DNA of 33,106 bases from JAAYCB01 sp012744395 (GTDB lineage Bacteria; Planctomycetota; Planctomycetia; Pirellulales; Thermoguttaceae). Below, piece by piece: positions 1-7,048 of this stretch. The position numbers and the translations under genes were made by a program. Each line of letters begins with the position of its first letter. The stretch's first letter is position 1. The notes beneath the pieces are model-generated. The model was not told the DNA's origin. It did no database searches and saw only the letters and a program-made list of their open reading frames with translations. The stretch spans positions 1 through 33,106 of the forward strand of contig JAQVNJ010000063.1 in assembly GCA_028703175.1 (NCBI GenBank), in the 5' to 3' direction.

Positions 1-1524
1 TCACCTTCCGATGGCATAGAGCCGCTCCATGCTGGCCACGTAGAGCACGCCGCCGGCGGCCGTAGCCGTGCCGTGAACCGGCCCGTCCAACCGGACGGAA
101 CCGATCACGCGTTTCTCCCCGCCCGCGGCAAGAATCCAGAAATCGCCCCGCCGCGTTCCGATATAGACTTTGCCGTCGGCCACCAGGGTCGATGCCCAGA
201 TGTCGCGGTCGGCCTGGTGGACCCAGCAGGCCTTGCCGGTCGCGGCATCGACACAATGCACCTGGCCGCCGCAGTCGGCCACGTAGACGAGCCCCTGGCT
301 GATCGCCGGCGTCGAGCAGCAATGCGGGCCGAGCGGGTACGACCAGACGAGGTTCGTGGCGGTGATGTCGCCCTCGCCGCCGGCGTCGATGCACTTCAGC
401 CACGCTTGCCGCTTGCCCCACCAGATGTCGCCGCCCACGGTCACGTAGAGGCGCCCCTCGTGAAACACCGGCATGCTCTTGATATTGCTGGGGCTTTCGC
501 GGCGGTTGCGGATGTACTCGTGGACATTCTCCTTGGGCGCCGTCGGGTCGCAATCGAACCGCCAGACGAGGTTCAGCTTGTTGGCCAGGCCATCCGGTGA
601 CGCGGTCGCGGCCTGCTCCGCATCCAGGGCGTCGAAGGCATAGACCACACCGTCGCCGCCGCAAAAGAAGACCAGCCGGCGGCCGGCCACGACGCCCAGG
701 GCGGGCGACGACCAGGTGCTGTGGAAAATCCGCGGGCCGATGCCGGCGCCGTCGACGGCCACCAGCCGGCCGCTGGCCTTCTCGACCGCCACGAGGCTCG
801 GCGCCTCCGGCTTGTCGACCCGGTCGTGCCTGCCCGTCAGGCCGTTGCTGGTGTTGGCATAGAGATAGTCGCCGTCGAGGAGGATCGAGGAGTGGGCCGA
901 ATCGTGGGGCCGCACGCCGGCGGCGGACCGCAGGTCCAAGAGCCAGAGGATGTCGGCGTCGAGCGGGCCGGGTTCCATCGCCGGCTGATCGCCGGGCGCC
1001 GAGTGGCGGCCCTCCTCCTGAAACGGACCGTCGTTGCCGTCGGCCATTCCGTCGAGGTCGAGGCAGACGACTTCGTCGCGGTTGGTCACCGTGTAGACGC
1101 GGTCTCCCTCGACGGTGGCCGGCGAGCAGATGCCCGCACGAGGCCAGTCGAGATAGATGTCGCCCTCCAGTTTGGGCACGACGAGCTGCCAGACCAGGCG
1201 GCCGTCGGCCTGGTCGAAGCACATCATCACGCCCCGGTCGCCCTGGTGGCGCGGATCGCGCGGCGCGTTGTTGTTGGTGCCGATCAGGACCTTTCCGCCG
1301 GAGATCACCGGCGTCGAGTAGGTCTGCGACCCGAGGGGGACCGACCACTGGATGTTCAGGCCGCTGGACGGATCGAAACGGTCCGCCAGGCCGGTCTCCG
1401 CAGAGACCATGTTCCGCGAGAACCGCTCGCCCCATTGGGGCTGATCGCCGGCCGGAGAACCCGGCGGCGGCAACCAGGCGAAAACCGCGGCCGTAAGGAG
1501 AATCGCGAGCGATCGATGAGCCAT
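1..1524 (-). CDS. Exported PQQ-binding-like beta-propeller protein
   Basis: 507 residues, complete: the stop codon occupies the first three bases of the window. A signal peptide covers about residues 1-25 (hydrophobic ILLTAAVFAWL, then a probable cut near SPAG), so the protein should be periplasmic. The rest shows seven or eight repeats of the pattern 'STPVISGGKVLIGT ... GRLVWQ', for example CSPATVEGDRVYTVTN, SMPVFHEGRLYVTVGG, STPAISQGLVYVADCGG and ASTLVADGKVYIGTRRG. This is the blade signature of PQQ_2/BamB-like propellers. No quinoprotein dehydrogenase catalytic signature is evident, so PQQ binding is doubtful and a scaffold or binding role is more likely. AGGA lies about 8 nt before the ATG at 1524. 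It is divergent from the methyltransferase gene at 1864. The family call is firm; the function is unknown. Confidence 0.88.
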   Translation of the reverse strand: MAHRSLAILLTAAVFAWLPPPGSPAGDQPQWGERFSRNMVSAETGLADRFDPSSGLNIQWSVPLGSQTYSTPVISGGKVLIGTNNNAPRDPRHQGDRGVMMCFDQADGRLVWQLVVPKLEGDIYLDWPRAGICSPATVEGDRVYTVTNRDEVVCLDLDGMADGNDGPFQEEGRHSAPGDQPAMEPGPLDADILWLLDLRSAAGVRPHDSAHSSILLDGDYLYANTSNGLTGRHDRVDKPEAPSLVAVEKASGRLVAVDGAGIGPRIFHSTWSSPALGVVAGRRLVFFCGGDGVVYAFDALDAEQAATASPDGLANKLNLVWRFDCDPTAPKENVHEYIRNRRESPSNIKSMPVFHEGRLYVTVGGDIWWGKRQAWLKCIDAGGEGDITATNLVWSYPLGPHCCSTPAISQGLVYVADCGGQVHCVDAATGKACWVHQADRDIWASTLVADGKVYIGTRRGDFWILAAGGEKRVIGSVRLDGPVHGTATAAGGVLYVASMERLYAIGR

Positions 1525-1863
1525 GAGTTCAATCCTATTGCGTTCGGCGATGGTTCGGTCCCCCCGATCTTAAACGGTCCCCGGCCGGTTGTCATCTCAC
1601 CGGCGATCGCCGTGCTGGCTTGCCCCGCGGTTGCGGCACCATCCCCCCCAACCGATCGCCGCGCGGGGGCGCCCCCGGGACGAGCCCCCCGAATGGCGAT
1701 CGGCGGGGATTCTCCTGGCGGTTCCGGTTGCCGGCAAGAGGCCATTGCCTGCCGCGTTTAGGCAGGTTATACCAATGGGGCCGGCTTGACGTTATGGTTT
1801 TGCCGACGCGGCTCGGCCGGTCGCCGCCTCGGCCGAAGTTTCCCACGCTCCGAGGTTCTCACC
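1525..1863. other. Divergent intergenic region, no gene seen
   Basis: 339 bp between two divergently transcribed genes. Open frames cross it in several phases, but none has a convincing start or a recognisable product. It should hold promoters for both genes. The only clear candidate is the plus-strand one at 1745-1773, whose spacer contains an inverted repeat. A C-run-rich stretch (about 1635-1690) has no obvious function. Confidence 0.6.
1745..1773 (+). promoter_or_regulatory. Candidate sigma70 promoter with dyad in spacer
   Basis: TTGCCT (1745-1750) and TATACC (1768-1773) are separated by 17 bp, about 90 bp before the ATG at 1864. An inverted repeat CCTGCC-N7-GGCAGG (1748-1766) overlaps the -35 box and fills the spacer, so a repressor or activator could bind there. 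The hexamers are imperfect, so this remains a candidate. Confidence 0.42.
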
Positions 1864-2472
1864 ATGACTCGACTTGTCCCCTATCGCATCGCCTTAGCCT
1901 CGATTGGGCTGGCCTTGGTGTTCTGCGGCCAGGCCAGCGCGCAAGCGGTCGCCGAGAAAGTCAAACGACCCGACGTGATCTTCGTGCCCACGCCGGATGA
2001 TGTCGTGGCCAAGATGCTGGAAATGGCCGACGTGAAGAAGACGGACGTGCTCTACGACCTCGGCTGCGGCGACGGCCGCATCGTGGTCGCCGCGGCCAAG
2101 AAGATCGGCTGCAAGGCCAAGGGGTTCGACGTGGACCCCCAGCGAATCAAGGAATCGCTGGAAAACGTCAGGAAGAACAAGATCGAGCATCTCGTCAAGA
2201 TCGAACAGAAAGACATCTTCACGCTCGACCTGCGCCCCGCCAATGTCGTCACGCTCTATCTGCTCCCCAGCCTGAACGTGAAGCTCATCCCTCAGCTGGA
2301 GAAACTCAAGCCGGGGTCGCGGATCGTCTCGCACGATTTCGACATGAGAGGCGTCATACCGGACCGGGAAGAGAAATTCAAGGACAAGGACGGCAACTCG
2401 CACACCGTCTATTTGTGGACGACTCCGCTGAAAAAGGAGTCGTCGGCAAAACGCGGCACGAGCGGAACGTAG
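1864..2472 (+). CDS. Exported class I SAM-methyltransferase-fold protein
   Basis: 202 residues from the ATG at 1864. An upstream in-frame start at 1786 would add a charged, Arg-rich leader before the signal peptide and is less likely. Residues 1-27 form a signal peptide (hydrophobic IALASIGLALVFCG, cut near ASA-QA). The mature part opens with the VPTPDDVVAKML segment, then has motif I DLGCGDG (65-71) and the motif II acidic residue in GFDVD (89-91), followed by the usual Rossmann methyltransferase strands (VVTLYLLP, GSRIVSHDF). This matches the SAM-dependent methyltransferase superfamily, and related exported versions appear common in planctomycetes (from memory). Export is odd because SAM is cytoplasmic. 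The substrate cannot be inferred. It is convergent with the flavodoxin gene at 2617. Confidence 0.85.
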   Translation: MTRLVPYRIALASIGLALVFCGQASAQAVAEKVKRPDVIFVPTPDDVVAKMLEMADVKKTDVLYDLGCGDGRIVVAAAKKIGCKAKGFDVDPQRIKESLENVRKNKIEHLVKIEQKDIFTLDLRPANVVTLYLLPSLNVKLIPQLEKLKPGSRIVSHDFDMRGVIPDREEKFKDKDGNSHTVYLWTTPLKKESSAKRGTSGT

Positions 2473-2540
2473 ATCGGCGGTGACTGGCGAGCGCTGCGCC
2501 CCATATGGCGCCAAGCCCGGCCTCGTTCCCGCCGCAGACC

Positions 2541-2567
2541 TCGTTCCCAAGCTCCAGTTGGGGAGCC
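2541..2567. repeat. Palindromic intergenic repeat, copy 1
   Basis: A 27-bp sequence in the gap between convergent genes, 24/27 identical to 21268-21294. Its core 2543-2566 folds as an imperfect hairpin: GTTCCC pairs with GGGAGC (one T-G wobble), then an A/G mismatch, then AGC with GTT (one G-T wobble), around a four-base loop. A partial direct repeat, CCTCGTTCCC, occurs at 2521-2530 and 2539-2548. Confidence 0.7.
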
Positions 2568-2616
2568 AGGGTAACGTTGTATTTCGGGCCGCGCGGACTG
2601 GGGCCGACGCCCGGCG

Positions 2617-3321
2617 TCACGCCGGTTTGCCGATCGCCAGGGCGACTTCCCCGACACGGCGGCCGAGGTCCTCCGCGGCGGCGCGGTTGGTCTGCTCCTC
2701 CACGCCCCCTTCGGCGTTTGCCCAGAGGCAAGCGCCGAAGCGGGTTGTCTTGCGCCCCGCGCCGACGACAACCATCTCGTGGGCATGGAGGGTCGCCTGG
2801 ACCGACATGATCGTGACCTCCTGGCCGCCGTTCCGCGCCGCGCCGACCGCCAGGACTCCCCCCACGACGTTGCTCAACGTGCATTCCTTGTGGAACACGC
2901 CGAGCCGCTCGATGAAGTCCTTGCAGACCGACGACATGCTGGAGTAGTAGACCGGCGTGCCGATGATCAGGCCGGCGACTTGCGGATCGGCGAGCTTCTC
3001 CGCGATGGGGAGAAAATCGTCGGTCTGGCCGGGAGGCACTTCCAGGCCGGCCGCCACTTGGGCCTGCAATTGTTTGCCGGCCAGGTCGATCAGTTCGATC
3101 TCGATCCTCTCCGGGGCAACCGCCTTGGCCGCCTCGAGGGCGATCTTCAGGCCGCCGGCCGTGGTCGCCCCTGCGCGGCGGCTACAGCTGACGGCGATGA
3201 TCTTCAACTTCTTCCGCGCCTCGGCCGCTTGGGCTTGCCCCTCGGCGCCGCCAAGCAGCATCCCGCCCGCCGCGGCGCCGGCCGCTCCGATGAATCTCCG
3301 CCGTGTCACGCTGTCGCTCAT
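2617..3321 (-). CDS. Tat-exported flavodoxin / NADPH-dependent FMN reductase-like protein
   Basis: 234 residues from the ATG at 3321, which has GGGAGA upstream; an in-frame start 27 bp earlier is less likely. The N-terminus has a Tat signal: TRRRFIG (6-12), then a weakly hydrophobic Ala/Gly stretch to about residue 32. The mature domain is a flavodoxin-like fold with a phosphate-loop segment SCSRRAGATT (45-54) and the flavin-contacting segment GTPVYYSSMSS (121-131), as in the NADPH-dependent FMN reductase and iron-sulfur flavoprotein families. Tat export fits a protein that folds around FMN in the cytoplasm. It is the last gene of a minus-strand operon, 40 bp after the CxxC thioredoxin-like gene, which suggests a periplasmic redox role. 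The substrate is unknown. Confidence 0.85.
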   Translation of the reverse strand: MSDSVTRRRFIGAAGAAAGGMLLGGAEGQAQAAEARKKLKIIAVSCSRRAGATTAGGLKIALEAAKAVAPERIEIELIDLAGKQLQAQVAAGLEVPPGQTDDFLPIAEKLADPQVAGLIIGTPVYYSSMSSVCKDFIERLGVFHKECTLSNVVGGVLAVGAARNGGQEVTIMSVQATLHAHEMVVVGAGRKTTRFGACLWANAEGGVEEQTNRAAAEDLGRRVGEVALAIGKPA

Positions 3322-3361
3322 GCTTCGTTCTCCCAAGGAATCGCACAAAGTCGCAATAAGG

Positions 3362-3595
3362 CTACTGCAAGAGCGCCGCGATCTCTTCGACCGTGGCGAT
3401 CCTGCCCTGGATCGTCAATTTCCCGTCGACAACCAGGGCCGGCGTCATCATCGCGCCGAACTGGAGAATCTCGTCGATCTGGCTGACCTCGACGACCTGG
3501 CAATCGACTCCTGCCGACGCGGCCGCCGCCTGGGCGTTGTTCTTCAGCTGCAGGCACCGCGGGCAGCCGGCGCCGAGTACGTGGATCACGTTCAT
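3362..3595 (-). CDS. CxxC mini-thioredoxin (redox-active disulfide protein 2 type)
   Basis: 77 residues. The start is the ATG at 3595, whose ATGA overlaps the stop of the upstream esterase, and AAAGG lies about 10 nt before it. The protein matches the Thioredoxin_3 / 'redox-active disulfide protein 2' family: a short first strand, GAGCPRC with the redox pair C11/C14, and the conserved cis-proline loop MMTPALVVDGK (P52). Members of this family are about 75-80 residues, so it is full length. There is no signal peptide, so it is probably cytosolic. The overlap implies translational coupling to the esterase, and the flavodoxin gene follows after 40 bp. A disulfide-reduction role is inferred from the motif only. 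Confidence 0.85.
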   Translation of the reverse strand: MNVIHVLGAGCPRCLQLKNNAQAAAASAGVDCQVVEVSQIDEILQFGAMMTPALVVDGKLTIQGRIATVEEIAALLQ

Positions 3596-4857
3596 CTGCG
3601 AGAGCCTTTCTGCTGTTGGAATTCTCGAGCCTCCGGCCGCGGTCCGTCGGCCAGCTCGGCATGTTGCCCGCTCACCATTGCCCCGCGGTCGTCGGTCACG
3701 GAGAGATAGCAGACCAGGGGGCGCTCGGCCGGCAACCGGGCGGTGATCGCGCCGCCGGCGAACTCGGCCTCGGTCGCCTGCCACGTGCGCTGCTGCCAGG
3801 GGCCGCCGTCGGCCGTCCAGTGGAGTTGCGCCCGAGCGATGGCCGTCTCGGTTTTTACGACGGACCGGGCATGACCATTTTCGATCACCAGCGGCCCGAG
3901 ACGCGGCAAGGGGACGCCCCCCTTGAGGACGCTATCGACGAACAGTCCGATCTCTTTCGGCGCCCAGCCGTCCGTGTGGCTGTGCCGCATCGCCGGTTCG
4001 ATCCGCAGGTCGATCTCGACGGGCACGGCCCGGTAGCTCTTCTGGTAGCTGTCGAGCGGATAGGCGAAGTCGTTCGTGCCGTTGACGAAGAACATCCGGC
4101 ACGACACGCCGGGCAGGTAGCGCGACGGGTCGAAGAAGGCCACCCAGCGCTCGCGGATCTCGGGCGACATCTTCGCAAACTCGTTCAACCAGGCGCTGTT
4201 GTCGTGCAGGAACCCGCACCCGTAGACGGGCACGGCCGCTTGCAGCCGATCGTCCACTCCGGCGACGATCGAGGTCAGGTAGCCGCCCCAGCTGATCCCG
4301 GTGATGCCGATCCGCCGCGGATCGACCTCCTCGAACGACGCCAGCAGCGAATGCCCCCGAACGACGTTGGCCACGGCGTGGTAGGTCCACATCGTGTCGA
4401 CCGTTTCCGGCGTGAAGTCGTGGAACTTCTCCGGATGACCCTGGCCCGGGCCGCCGTCGCCGAGCGGCTTGCGGCCGGGTCCGCATCCGGCCAGGTCCAT
4501 GGCCAGGGCGGCGTAGCCTCGCTTGGCCCAGAGTCCGGCCCACTCGGCAAAGGCCGTGCCGCCGCCGCCGTGCACGAGCACCATCCCCGGCGCACGCTCC
4601 CGCGCTTCGTCGGGCCGGGCGTAATAGGCGAAGACCCGCGTCGGCCTACCCAGATACGGCTGGCCCTCGTAATAGACCTCCCGCACCAGCCCGTCGCGCT
4701 CGCCCCAGGTATAGCCGGGCACGGTCTTCAGGTGCTCCATGTCCCAGGGACCGGTCGCCCGCTCGGCCCCGCCAAGATTCGCAACCAGGAGCAGAACAGC
4801 GCTCAGCGCAAGCGAGCCGATGGAAGTCCAACGCGGCGACGCGGCGATCCGGTGCAT
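3592..4857 (-). CDS. Exported alpha/beta hydrolase (dienelactone hydrolase / acetyl xylan esterase type)
   Basis: 421 residues from the ATG at 4857, with GAGG about 7 nt upstream; a TTG start 15 bp earlier is possible. Residues about 8-33 look like a signal peptide (IGSLALSAVLLLVANLGG). The oxyanion region is VLVHGGGG (H96). The nucleophile elbow is GISWGG (S189), the acid is probably in NGTNDFAYP (D263), and the histidine is in MRHSHTDGW (H292 or H294). These match the prolyl-oligopeptidase / acetyl xylan esterase group. A C-terminal domain of about 100 residues, with beta-strand-like segments (RAQLHWTADGG, VCYLSVTDDRG), resembles the tail of planctomycete 'acetylxylan esterase' proteins. 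It is the first gene of the operon and overlaps the thioredoxin-like gene by 4 bp. It probably cleaves an ester on a plant or algal polymer; the substrate is not shown. Confidence 0.85.
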   Translation of the reverse strand: MHRIAASPRWTSIGSLALSAVLLLVANLGGAERATGPWDMEHLKTVPGYTWGERDGLVREVYYEGQPYLGRPTRVFAYYARPDEARERAPGMVLVHGGGGTAFAEWAGLWAKRGYAALAMDLAGCGPGRKPLGDGGPGQGHPEKFHDFTPETVDTMWTYHAVANVVRGHSLLASFEEVDPRRIGITGISWGGYLTSIVAGVDDRLQAAVPVYGCGFLHDNSAWLNEFAKMSPEIRERWVAFFDPSRYLPGVSCRMFFVNGTNDFAYPLDSYQKSYRAVPVEIDLRIEPAMRHSHTDGWAPKEIGLFVDSVLKGGVPLPRLGPLVIENGHARSVVKTETAIARAQLHWTADGGPWQQRTWQATEAEFAGGAITARLPAERPLVCYLSVTDDRGAMVSGQHAELADGPRPEAREFQQQKGSRR

Positions 4858-5332
4858 AGCGAGCCTCGGCAATTCTCTGATGTCGCGGAATCAACGCCTG
4901 AAGGGGCCCCTCCCAAGTCTCGCGGTAAGCTTAACAGATGGGACCGTGCGGTGGAATGGCGGCGGCTCGTCCGGATCGGCGTGTGTGGTGGCCGATGTGC
5001 GTTCCGGCCAGGCATGGGCCTCGCGGCTGCGATTCTGGTTCCACCCAGGGACGCGACACGCACCGGCCGACGCGAATCGAGCAGGGCGCCTGGCGGTTGT
5101 CCGGCGCGCGCTGGAGATGGACCTGCCCGGCCGGGGCCGAGGGTGGCGTCGTCATCCTGGATTCGGCCGATCCGGGTCTCGATTCCGCCCAGAAGCTGCT
5201 CGTCGGGCGGTTCGTCGGGGCGTTTGGTCCGCCGCGCCTTGTTGACAGACGGCGGCGCCGCAGAGGATAATTCGGGGGCTTTTCACGCGTCGCTGAGGCC
5301 CGCCAAGCGGTCTGCCCCCGGTTTCCCTCGCC
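4858..5332. other. Divergent intergenic region, no gene seen
   Basis: 475 bp between the esterase operon (-) and the respiratory cluster (+). Open frames run through it on both strands, but none shows a recognisable domain, good start or codon pattern. A decayed gene cannot be excluded. A strong plus-strand promoter lies at 5242-5271. I see no tRNA and no rho-independent terminator. Confidence 0.55.
5242..5271 (+). promoter_or_regulatory. Near-consensus sigma70 promoter of the respiratory cluster
   Basis: A perfect -35 box TTGACA (5242-5247) and a -10 box GATAAT (5266-5271, 5 of 6 matches) are 18 bp apart. This is the best promoter match in the window. The spacer centre holds a perfect 10-bp palindrome GCGGCGCCGC (5252-5261), a possible operator. 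The predicted leader to the ATG at 5333 is about 55 nt. Confidence 0.62.
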
Positions 5333-6028
5333 ATGCCGCAACACGACACGTCAAGACCGTTCCAGCGAACAGGCCTCGCGGTTGCGGCGGCCCTGTTTGT
5401 CATGGCGTTGCTGCTCGTCTCGAATCCGCTGCGGTTTCGCAGTCCGGTCGCTCCGCCGGTGCCGGTAGCCGCCTGGGCCACGGACACCAGCCCCGTCCGG
5501 CGGCCGAAGATGAGGCCGGACTACGAGGTGGCTCCGTTTACGTTCGAGTGCAACGCCTGCCACCGGATCATCCCGCCGCCGGCCAACACGCACGTCCGCA
5601 CGGCGACGCAGCACCGCGAGGTGGTCTTAAAGCACGGGATCAACACGTGGTGCTTGAACTGCCATCACCCGCAGAATCGCAACGTGCTGGTCAATGACCG
5701 GGGCGAGGAGATTCCCTGGGAGCAGCCGCAGCGGCTCTGCGCCAAGTGCCACGGGCCGGTCTATCGCGACTGGCTGCACGGCGCGCACGGGCGGACCAAC
5801 GGGTATTGGGACACCTCGCGCGGCGAGCAGAGCCGGCGAAAGTGCATCGAGTGCCACGATCCGCACCAGCCGCCGTTTCCGCCGATGCGGCCGGCGCCGG
5901 GGCCGGAGACGCTGCGGATGGGGCCGCAGGGGCCGGGCGGACACGGCGAGGTCCGCAATCCGCTGCGCGTCGCCGGCCACGGAGAGGACGCGGCGGCCGG
6001 CGATTTCGAGCCGGAGGAGGGCAACTGA
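5333..6028 (+). CDS. Membrane-anchored tetraheme c-type cytochrome
   Basis: 231 residues. A single hydrophobic helix at about 14-30 (LAVAAALFVMALLLVS) is an anchor or uncleaved signal. Four CxxCH heme sites follow: CNACH (73-77), CLNCH (107-111), CAKCH (136-140) and CIECH (171-175). The C-terminal 50 residues are Pro/Gly-rich and heme-free. It does not look like NapC/NrfH in detail; a small NrfB/NapB-like or DsrJ-like periplasmic electron carrier fits better. It is the first gene of the cluster, three bases before the iron-sulfur protein, so it probably links the NrfC/NrfD-like pair to the octaheme enzyme. No good ribosome-binding site precedes the ATG, so the exact start is uncertain. Confidence 0.85.
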   Translation: MPQHDTSRPFQRTGLAVAAALFVMALLLVSNPLRFRSPVAPPVPVAAWATDTSPVRRPKMRPDYEVAPFTFECNACHRIIPPPANTHVRTATQHREVVLKHGINTWCLNCHHPQNRNVLVNDRGEEIPWEQPQRLCAKCHGPVYRDWLHGAHGRTNGYWDTSRGEQSRRKCIECHDPHQPPFPPMRPAPGPETLRMGPQGPGGHGEVRNPLRVAGHGEDAAAGDFEPEEGN

Positions 6029-6031
6029 GCG

Positions 6032-7048
6032 ATGGGCGACTCCCGGGAGCAAGACAGCGCTGCTGCGGCCGCGCGGAATTCAGCCGAGTTGACGCGGCGA
6101 GGTTTCCTCTCCCACGGCGTGGTGGCCCTGGCGGGCACGTCGGCCGTGGCCGCCGCGCTGGCGCCGCTGGCCGACCTGAATCGCGACGACATCCCGACGA
6201 TCGCGGAGTTCCTCCAGAAGCACTACAAGGAGATGACCGCCGAGGACAAGCAGCGGGTCTTCGCCCGGATCGCCAAGGCGGTCGAGTCGCGCTACCAGGT
6301 CAAGACGAAGCTCGCCGATCCGCCGCCGCTGGACGGCGTCGAATTCGTCTACGGTTTGAACCTCAGCCGCTGCATCGGCTGCCGCAAGTGCGTGCATGCC
6401 TGCGTCGAGGAGAACAACCAGTCGCGGGCGCCGGAAATCCAGTACATCCGCGTGCTTGAGATGCAGAAGGGGAGCATCGACGTGGAGACTTCCGACCACC
6501 ATTACGATCCGCCCCTGGTGCCCGACAGCGCGAAGTATTACATGCCGGTCCAATGCCACCAGTGCGCCGACCCGCCGTGCGTCAAGGTCTGCCCGGTCGA
6601 GGCGACCTGGCAGGAGCCCGACGGGATCACGGTGATCGACTACGATTGGTGCATCGGCTGCCGTTATTGCGAGGCGGCCTGCCCCTATTGGGCCCGGCGG
6701 TTCAACTTCGCCGAGCCGCAGATCGCTCCGGACCAGATCAATCCGGATATCGCGTATCTTTCCAACCGGCCGCGCGCGAAGGGGGTGATGGAGAAATGCA
6801 CCTACTGCCTGCATCGGACGCGGGTCGGCCGCATGCCGGCGTGCCTGGAGGTCTGCCCGACCGGCTCGCGGAAGTTCGGCAACGTGCTCGATCCGGAGAG
6901 TGAAGTCGCGTATATCCTGCGGCACAAGCGGGTCTACGTGTTCAAGGAGGACGTGGGCACGATTCCGCGGTTCTTCTACTATTTCGACGAGCGCGGCAGC
7001 CGCTACAGCGAACCGATCGCGCCGGCCGACACGGGGGGAAGCGGATGA
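6032..7048 (+). CDS. Tat-exported four-cluster ferredoxin subunit (NrfC/HybA/DsrO type)
   Basis: 338 residues. A Tat signal TRRGFLS (21-27) is followed by a hydrophobic Ala-rich segment, so the protein is on the periplasmic side. Sixteen cysteines form four 4Fe-4S binding groups: C114/117/120/124, C175/178/183/187, C207/210/213/217 and C256/259/271/275. This is the arrangement of the electron-transfer subunits NrfC, HybA, TtrB and DsrO. It should carry electrons between the membrane NrfD-like partner, whose ATG overlaps its stop codon by 4 bp, and a periplasmic cytochrome. GGAGGAGGG lies shortly upstream of the ATG at 6032. No molybdopterin subunit is present, so the cytochromes in the cluster are the likely acceptors. 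Confidence 0.93.
   Translation: MGDSREQDSAAAAARNSAELTRRGFLSHGVVALAGTSAVAAALAPLADLNRDDIPTIAEFLQKHYKEMTAEDKQRVFARIAKAVESRYQVKTKLADPPPLDGVEFVYGLNLSRCIGCRKCVHACVEENNQSRAPEIQYIRVLEMQKGSIDVETSDHHYDPPLVPDSAKYYMPVQCHQCADPPCVKVCPVEATWQEPDGITVIDYDWCIGCRYCEAACPYWARRFNFAEPQIAPDQINPDIAYLSNRPRAKGVMEKCTYCLHRTRVGRMPACLEVCPTGSRKFGNVLDPESEVAYILRHKRVYVFKEDVGTIPRFFYYFDERGSRYSEPIAPADTGGSG

Noticed and set aside
4858..5332. Small gene or decayed gene in the divergent gap
   Set aside because: Frames exist, but none has a supported start, domain or shared reading phase across the gap.
3616..5697. Very long plus-strand open frame opposite the esterase
   Set aside because: It is antisense to a well-recognised hydrolase and crosses a divergent promoter region. 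GC-rich codon bias keeps the frame open, and its translation has no recognisable domain.
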